5,296 bases of DNA. Source: Planctomycetota bacterium. Its GTDB lineage: Bacteria > Planctomycetota > Phycisphaerae > Sedimentisphaerales > SM23-30. Position numbers and translations under genes: made by a program. This document shows, piece after piece, positions 1 to 3,834 of this stretch; within the stretch, counting starts at the first letter, position 1; the number at the start of each line of letters is the position of its first letter. The notes beneath the pieces are model-generated. The model was not told the origin of the DNA. It saw nothing but the letters and a program-made list of their open reading frames with translations, and made no database searches. The DNA lies in the NCBI GenBank assembly GCA_029573975.1, contig JAKQBU010000483.1:1-5296 (forward strand). The letters run 5' to 3'.

Positions 1-485
1 CTGTTGCCGGTAATCATTTCCATGGCGATGTACCACCAGCCGCCGTGCTGATCAATTTCATACACCCGGACGATATTGGGGTGTTCGAGGGCGGCGGCGG
101 CGCGGGCCTCGCGCAAGAACTGGTCCACCGCACTTTTCCCCTTGCCGGCGGCGGCCAGTTGCTTTCGCAGGACCTTTAACGCCACAATGCGTTTCAAATG
201 GATGTCTTCCGCCTGAATCACCAGCCCCATTGTCCCTTCCCCAATGAGACGCAGCAGCTTGAAGTGCCCCATGATTTTACCGATCCAGGGCCGCGGGGCG
301 GCGGCGGGCAGCGCCGGTTGGGTCGTGCCGGTATCGGCGTCAGCTAGGCGGGCAGGTTTCGGAAGACGGTCGGGTTGGTCGAGTTGGTCGGGCTGCTCCG
401 TAAGGCCGTGGTCAGTCAGCAGCGTCTCCGAAAAAGCCTTTTCATCTTCCAGGCCGGCCTCAGGTGTTTTGGGGGGAGTGTCCAT
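1..485 (-). CDS. Hanks-type Ser/Thr protein kinase, N-terminal part (runs off the left edge)
   Basis: Only the first 161 codons are in the window; the gene continues past base 1. Residues 1-70 are a Pro/Ala/Asp-rich, probably disordered extension. The kinase N-lobe then begins: HFKLLRLIGEGTMGLV holds the glycine-rich nucleotide loop (GEGTMG, about residues 82-87). VALK gives the ATP-anchoring lysine (K104). FLREARAAAALEHPNIV gives the helix-C glutamate (E126). WWYIAMEMI (about 150-158) is the hinge strand. The catalytic HRD and DFG motifs lie beyond the window, so activity cannot be judged. The family phosphorylates Ser/Thr on proteins, often as a membrane-anchored PknB-like receptor; whether a membrane segment follows is not visible. 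The ATG lies 6 bases after the stop of the propeller gene. The only ribosome-binding match is GGTGA, which overlaps that stop, so translational coupling is likely. A later ATG at residue 72 exists but would start just before the kinase fold. Family assignment is very secure; substrate is unknown. Confidence 0.93.
   Translation of the reverse strand, partial: MDTPPKTPEAGLEDEKAFSETLLTDHGLTEQPDQLDQPDRLPKPARLADADTGTTQPALPAAAPRPWIGKIMGHFKLLRLIGEGTMGLVIQAEDIHLKRIVALKVLRKQLAAAGKGKSAVDQFLREARAAAALEHPNIVRVYEIDQHGGWWYIAMEMITGN
368..394. repeat. Three tandem 9-bp units inside the kinase gene
   Basis: Plus-strand units GGTCGGGTT, GGTCGAGTT and GGTCGGGCT follow each other without a gap. On the coding (minus) strand they fall in frame and encode a Pro/Leu-Asp-Gln tripeptide repeat (QPDQLDQPDR, about residues 31-40) in the disordered N-terminal extension of the kinase. 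This looks like a small in-frame expansion that can change length without harming the kinase domain. Confidence 0.75.
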
Positions 486-491
486 ATTCCG

Positions 492-1646
492 TCACCGCGA
501 TTTTCCGGGCATGCCGGCCAGTTCCAATATCGTCAAAATACTCTGCCGGGCCGTGCGGCCTTCACTGATATCTCCTTCATCGCTTCCCAGCGCGATATAT
601 CGGCTCTCTCCCAGCCGGCACACGGCTTCAATGGTCATGTCCGCAATCCGGGCCAGCAGGACCGGCTTATCGAGTTTATTCCCGTTCCACCAGAACAGGG
701 CGCTGTCCAGCGTATTGGGTGGAAACGGCTGGTCGGGATCCAGCCGCGGGCCGTTGCTTTTGGCGGCGGTAATCAGATATCCCTGCGTCACCGGGTCCCA
801 GAACAGATCACTGATGCCGCGGTCTTCCAGGTCCAGCAGGAAAAAGTCCGCCAATTGCAGGGCATCCTGCGAAAACGGCGGGATCGAGGCGGATATACCG
901 GAAACGGCAAAGAGAATGGCCGCACCATCAAAGAGAGGATTCCGCATTCCGCAGAGAAGATACCGGCCGTCCGGGGTGAAGGAGATCCCCTCGACATTGC
1001 CCCAGCGGTAGGTGTTTTTGTCCTCACCGGGATAGTCCACATGGTAGGTATAATAGGGGCTGGCTTTGATCGAATGAAAACAGGCTTCCAATTGCTGCCG
1101 AAGCGGATCTGCGGAAATTACACCGTAGGGTTCTACGGCAAAGGGAGAGGTTTGTCGGATCCTGCCGTAAAAGAAATGGCGGCGCTGCGGCAGTGGCTGG
1201 GCATCCGGTGCATTGCTTAGGGAACACATCAGATACAGGAAGGATTGGCCTTGATTCCGCAGGAGGGCCAGCGATTCGGCATCGTTGAGCCGGTACTGCT
1301 CGTTACGGATCAGGATCTGGGGCTGGGGTGTTCCGATCTCCATCGTATCCAAATCCACCGGACAGGTGAAGAGCAGATGTTCGTGCCGGTCGCTGGCAAT
1401 CAGCAGATAGCCCTCCAGCCAGGCCAGGCCGCTGCATTCCAGGGGTTTTGGTTCGGGCTGCTGGTTCGACAGGGGCGCCCGTACGGTAATATCCTTTTGG
1501 GCCGCCACCGGCGGTTCAATGACTCCGAAGCGAATATCATAAATCATACCGGCTTGTTCCTGCGCGCATACTGCCGATAAAAGACACAGTAAAGCCAAAG
1601 GCGGCAGAAGAGGCCGCAGTGAATTCCCATGATTACGGCTCAACAT
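492..1646 (-). CDS. Secreted DUF3616-like beta-propeller protein
   Basis: This is a 384-residue exported protein. The N-terminus, MLSRNHGNSLRPL, followed by a Leu/Ala-rich core and VCA|QEQ, is a signal peptide with likely cleavage after about residue 28. There is no proper lipobox, so it is probably soluble in the periplasm or secreted. The mature part has recurring blade-like segments, each with an acidic residue before a hydrophobic strand: SGLAWLEGYLLIASD (about 72-86), NDAESLAL (121-128), GNVEGISFTPDGRYLL (216-231) and TIEAVCRL (338-345). The NVEG...PDGRYLLCGMRNPL stretch and the later LDLEDRGISDL (271-281) resemble DUF3616 and the related esterase-like/phytase-type propellers. No enzymatic activity can be claimed. 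An in-frame start 30 codons upstream is possible, but it would bury the signal peptide. The ATG at 1646 has a GGAG six bases upstream and a promoter just behind it. It is the first gene of an operon with the kinase. The family call is moderately sure; secretion is well supported. Confidence 0.8.
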   Translation of the reverse strand: MLSRNHGNSLRPLLPPLALLCLLSAVCAQEQAGMIYDIRFGVIEPPVAAQKDITVRAPLSNQQPEPKPLECSGLAWLEGYLLIASDRHEHLLFTCPVDLDTMEIGTPQPQILIRNEQYRLNDAESLALLRNQGQSFLYLMCSLSNAPDAQPLPQRRHFFYGRIRQTSPFAVEPYGVISADPLRQQLEACFHSIKASPYYTYHVDYPGEDKNTYRWGNVEGISFTPDGRYLLCGMRNPLFDGAAILFAVSGISASIPPFSQDALQLADFFLLDLEDRGISDLFWDPVTQGYLITAAKSNGPRLDPDQPFPPNTLDSALFWWNGNKLDKPVLLARIADMTIEAVCRLGESRYIALGSDEGDISEGRTARQSILTILELAGMPGKSR

Positions 1647-1652
1647 ATCGAT

Positions 1653-1656
1653 CTCC
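1653..1656 (-). promoter_or_regulatory. Ribosome binding site of the propeller gene
   Basis: GGAG on the minus strand, six bases before the ATG at 1646. It decides the start: the longer reading frame beginning at 1736 would place the start upstream of the promoter described here and would hide the signal peptide. Confidence 0.7.
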
Positions 1657-1668
1657 GTATAATCATTC

Positions 1669-1697
1669 CTTTTACAAACATTATGACCATTTGTCAA
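1669..1697 (-). promoter_or_regulatory. Sigma70-type promoter of the propeller-kinase operon
   Basis: On the minus strand a perfect -35 box TTGACA (1697-1692) is followed after exactly 17 bases by TAAAAG (1674-1669, four of six matches to TATAAT). Transcription would begin near 1662, leaving a leader of about 16 bases that carries only the GGAG ribosome site. The -35 box lies within a perfect inverted repeat, so it is probably covered by a regulator when that regulator is bound. Confidence 0.6.
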
Positions 1698-1715
1698 GCA
1701 GGATTTCCTTGACAA
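1691..1715. repeat. Perfect inverted repeat over the -35 box (first of two contiguous dyads)
   Basis: Arms TTGTCAAG (1691-1698) and CTTGACAA (1708-1715) are exact reverse complements around a 9-base centre. The left arm contains the operon's -35 box on the minus strand. The arrangement suits a dimeric repressor site. No T-run follows on either strand, so an intrinsic terminator is unlikely. Confidence 0.7.
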
Positions 1716-1740
1716 TAAATTGCCCAAACCTGGCAATTTA
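1716..1740. repeat. Second perfect inverted repeat, directly abutting the first
   Basis: Arms TAAATTGCC (1716-1724) and GGCAATTTA (1732-1740) are exact reverse complements around a 7-base centre. It begins at the very next base after the first dyad and has the same total length of 25 bp, though the arm sequences differ. It lies directly upstream of the -35 box of the propeller operon, where an operator or activator site would be expected. It is also about 70 bases downstream of the stop of the small gene at 1813, but it lacks a T-run after the stem. Confidence 0.7.
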
Positions 1741-1812
1741 CCGCATGTGGGTCTTTTGGGAATCCTTCCCTTAACAAATCACGAATGTGTAAGGATTGAT
1801 CGAAATCGCCAA

Positions 1813-2145
1813 TTAATCCGTTGGATAAAATATAGGGATTCTATAGGGATTCATTAGTCCTTCTTCATCCGTTCCCCAATTCGTAATTAATGACACATCA
1901 TAATTACCATCTATGATGTCATATCCCAGTAATTGATTTTTCGAAAGGTAACCTCTCTCCAACTCAATTTCAACTCCCACGAGTACGGGATTTTCATAAC
2001 GGTTCAGAATCATTTTTGCATAAACAAGATTCTTGATAAAGTTGAATTTGCAGACTTTCTTCACACAATGATTCCAGTCTTCATTGGATGACGGCTCGAA
2101 AAGATCCAGTCTGAGAATACCATCTACGGAGTCAAAAGATGTCAA
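1813..2145 (-). CDS. Small hypothetical protein in an AT-rich island
   Basis: This encodes about 110 residues that I do not recognise. It looks real: the composition is that of a normal soluble globular protein with mixed alpha/beta patterning, it has no signal peptide or membrane segment, and a strong GGAGG precedes it. There is no ATG in frame. TTG at 2145 stands 9 bases after GGAGG and is preferred; TTG at 2151 (112 residues) stands only 3 bases away. The C-terminal part, GYDIIDGNYDVSLITNWG (about residues 74-91), is reminiscent of small immunity or antidote proteins of polymorphic toxin systems, but that is a loose impression without a recognised domain. Codons are AT-ending (35-38% GC in two blocks counted), unlike its neighbours, which hints at acquisition from elsewhere. 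No toxin partner is visible. Upstream there are TATAAA-like hexamers (for example 2220-2215) without a convincing -35 box. Its leader carries alternative hairpins. Confidence 0.65.
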   Translation of the reverse strand: MTSFDSVDGILRLDLFEPSSNEDWNHCVKKVCKFNFIKNLVYAKMILNRYENPVLVGVEIELERGYLSKNQLLGYDIIDGNYDVSLITNWGTDEEGLMNPYRIPIFYPTD

Positions 2146-2150
2146 TTGCA

Positions 2151-2189
2151 ATCTCCTCCAATGGAGATACTTTTTCTATTTATCTCCAT
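2151..2189 (-). promoter_or_regulatory. Leader with alternative hairpins over the ribosome binding site
   Basis: Read on the minus strand, the order is ATGGAGATA (2189-2181), an 11-base loop, TATCTCCAT (2169-2161), then the ribosome site GGAGG (2159-2155) within GGAGGAGAT. The middle segment can pair with the upstream arm as a perfect 9-bp stem. Alternatively its ATCTCC (2168-2163) can pair with GGAGAT (2156-2151), a 6-bp stem that covers part of the ribosome site. The two pairings exclude each other. The 9-bp DNA dyad could instead be a protein operator. The sequence pattern is exact; the regulatory role is inferred. Confidence 0.45.
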
Positions 2190-2266
2190 CCTCAGGACTA
2201 AATCTTTCCATAATTTTATAGTACATAGCAATGTTATAAAAGCCCGACAGCAATATGAAATTTTAG

Positions 2267-3601
2267 CTATTTTTCGATGTAGGCGAATTTACGTTCGTAG
2301 TCGAGGGTCATGCCGCTGCGGAAGGATTCGTAGGGTTCGCACCGGACTTCGAGGGGGGCGTGGGTGTATTTGGCGATGGCTTTGGCGAATTTTTTGTTCA
2401 GGGCAGGCTCGGCGGGAACGCCAGGGGAGAGCTGGATGCGGACCAGTCCTTGTTTATCACCGGGGTAGAGGCGGAAATTGGCGGTGATGAGCGGGATTAG
2501 TTCCGGGTCGTGGTAGATGCCTTCCTTGACTTCTTCGGGATAGACAGATTTGCCGCCCACGGTGACGGACTCGCCGCGGCCTTCAATGGCGATGAGGGGG
2601 AATTCGCCGGCGGGCAGGGGCGAATCCTTGGCGGCGTCTGCGAAATATTTGGCGACGAGTTTGGGATTAGGGACAAAACCGCGGTCGCCGGTCCGGTAGC
2701 GAAGCAGGGGGATGGGGCAGGCGGTGTTCAGAACGGAAATGGCCAGTTCATCCCCTTCAAGGACCTCGACGAAAATCCGCTGGGGGTCGTAGGTGAAGAG
2801 CAGGGGAACGGTGGTGGCGGAGGCGCCCAGCACCATTTTGCGGATGAGGGGGCTTTCATGGAGGAAGCGGCGGATGCCGATGAGCTGGGGGGCCTCGAAG
2901 AAGAGGTTGAGGCCCAGTTCCGCCACGCCCATGCTGGAGCCAACAAGGCCCTTTTCTGGTTTTTTGATGTCGATATCGAGGATGGTTTCGAGGTATTTGC
3001 GGGCGTTCTCAGCCAGGGGTTCCTCGCCGACAATGACGTGGATGAGCAGGGATTTCCAGTCGATGCCCTGGCGCAGGCCCAGTTCGAGGACCAGTTTGAT
3101 GAAGGCGGTCTCGCCGATGAGGATAATCTGGTCGTAGTGGGGGCCGAATTTGCTGACCAGGGCGGTGACCATGTCTTCGCGGACGCTGGTCTGGGCGACG
3201 GTGCAGAGTCGAGAGGCGACCTGCACACCCATTGGGAGACAGTTGATGAGGAGGGTTTTTTGGGTACGGACTTGGAAGAGCAGGTCGAGGGCCAGGTCGA
3301 TGTTGTCCAGTTCGGTCTGGACGCTGTCGGGCTGGTAGATGCTGAAGGCGAAGAGGCCGGAATGTCCGGAACTGGTGAGGACGCCGGCGGGCCGACCAAT
3401 CTGGCCGTGGCGGCAGAGCTGTTCAAGGGGGAAGGAACCGAAGGTGGATTTTTTGTCGAGGATGGGGACGAGTTTGCGGAAATCGTCCAAAGTATGGATG
3501 CGGGCGGGATCGAGGCCCGCCTGCTGGAGGATGGCTTGATAAAAGGGGGCCTCCTGGACGGCGGAGCGGAAGGCGGAGAGAACCAATGATTCGGTATTCA
3601 T
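2267..3601 (-). CDS. PaaK-like adenylate-forming ligase (phenylacetate-CoA ligase family)
   Basis: The protein has 444 residues, the normal size for the PaaK branch of the ANL superfamily. These cytoplasmic enzymes activate a carboxylic acid with ATP to an acyl-adenylate and then usually pass it to coenzyme A. Visible motifs in order: LTSSGHSG, the phosphate-binding loop (about residues 75-82); SSMGVAELG, the equivalent of the YGxTE core motif (222-230); LLRYRTGDRG, the ribose-binding aspartate motif (299-308); GRGESVTVGGKSVYPEEV, the hinge and pantetheine-tunnel motif (341-358); and a C-terminal ERKFAYIEK whose lysine could be the adenylation lysine. The N-terminal PFYQAILQQAGLDPARIHTLDDFRKLVPILDK is typical of PaaK-type enzymes. 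The actual substrate (aryl acid, fatty acid or other) cannot be read; the loop lacks the usual Thr-Thr of TSGTTG. A TTG two codons upstream is rejected because AAGGA sits only one base before it but seven bases before the ATG at 3601. It diverges from the MMPL transporter and is separated from the small downstream gene by an AT-rich gap. Confidence 0.85.
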   Translation of the reverse strand: MNTESLVLSAFRSAVQEAPFYQAILQQAGLDPARIHTLDDFRKLVPILDKKSTFGSFPLEQLCRHGQIGRPAGVLTSSGHSGLFAFSIYQPDSVQTELDNIDLALDLLFQVRTQKTLLINCLPMGVQVASRLCTVAQTSVREDMVTALVSKFGPHYDQIILIGETAFIKLVLELGLRQGIDWKSLLIHVIVGEEPLAENARKYLETILDIDIKKPEKGLVGSSMGVAELGLNLFFEAPQLIGIRRFLHESPLIRKMVLGASATTVPLLFTYDPQRIFVEVLEGDELAISVLNTACPIPLLRYRTGDRGFVPNPKLVAKYFADAAKDSPLPAGEFPLIAIEGRGESVTVGGKSVYPEEVKEGIYHDPELIPLITANFRLYPGDKQGLVRIQLSPGVPAEPALNKKFAKAIAKYTHAPLEVRCEPYESFRSGMTLDYERKFAYIEK

Positions 3602-3608
3602 AAGCAAA

Positions 3609-3613
3609 TCCTT
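3609..3613 (-). promoter_or_regulatory. Ribosome binding site of the ligase gene
   Basis: AAGGA on the minus strand, seven bases before the ATG at 3601. It fixes the start there rather than at the in-frame TTG at 3607. A promoter for this gene is less certain: CTGACA (3678-3673) is a fair -35 box, but no good -10 box stands at 16-18 bases from it. Confidence 0.65.
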
Positions 3614-3652
3614 AGAACATAAAAGGGAACGAAAACCGCAATACTTCTATAT

Positions 3653-3698
3653 GATATTAATCATCGGTTATTTGTCAGGGAAATTTTGGGATATTAAT
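3653..3698. repeat. Direct repeat GATATTAAT in the divergent promoter region
   Basis: The 9-mer GATATTAAT occurs at 3653-3661 and again at 3690-3698, 37 bases apart start to start. The first copy lies within a dyad ATGAT-ATTA-ATCAT (3651-3664) in the presumed promoter zone of the ligase. The second ends immediately before the -35 box of the transporter promoter. The placement suits a regulator controlling both divergent genes, but the AT-rich sequence makes chance possible. Confidence 0.4.
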
Positions 3699-3727
3699 TT
3701 GAAAATTCGGCTGGGGTGCCGGATAAT
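3699..3727 (+). promoter_or_regulatory. Sigma70-type promoter of the MMPL transporter gene
   Basis: TTGAAA (3699-3704) is followed after exactly 17 bases by GATAAT (3722-3727); each box matches the consensus at five of six positions. Transcription would start near 3734, giving an untranslated leader of about 100 bases. No obvious riboswitch fold or attenuator hairpin is visible in that leader. Confidence 0.6.
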
Positions 3728-3834
3728 AATGGCCGATAAAAAGGTAACGAGTATTTTGTTGATCCAGACAAAAAAAGGCGTTATCAGTATTGAAATGAGG
3801 ATTTTACTCAACGGGTAAGGGGAATGAGACTGCG

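Noticed and set aside
244..1220. Overlapping plus-strand open frames of 255 and 281 codons opposite the kinase and propeller genes
   Set aside because: They lie antisense to two well-supported minus-strand genes, show no domain, and have compositions expected of shadow frames.
1647..1736. N-terminal extension of the propeller protein to an upstream start at 1736
   Set aside because: It would place the signal peptide internally and lies across the promoter and dyads; the ATG at 1646 has its own GGAG.
1709..1737. A plus-strand promoter from the TTGACA at 1709-1714
   Set aside because: No acceptable -10 box lies at 16-19 bases, and no plus-strand gene follows; the hexamer is explained by the symmetry of the dyad.
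1716..1740. The second dyad as an intrinsic terminator of the small gene at 1813-2145
   Set aside because: The stem has no following run of T on the minus strand and is only moderately GC-rich, so an operator role fits better.
1761..1797. Inverted repeat AATCCTT (1761-1767) / AAGGATT (1791-1797) downstream of the small gene
   Set aside because: Only 7 bp with a 23-base loop and no T-run; too weak to call a terminator.
2510..3589. A 359-codon open frame on the plus strand opposite the ligase gene
   Set aside because: The translation is a low-complexity Gly/Asp/Glu-rich chain with no recognisable domain. It is the codon mirror of a minus-strand gene with clear ANL motifs and strong base bias, which suppresses stops on the opposite strand.
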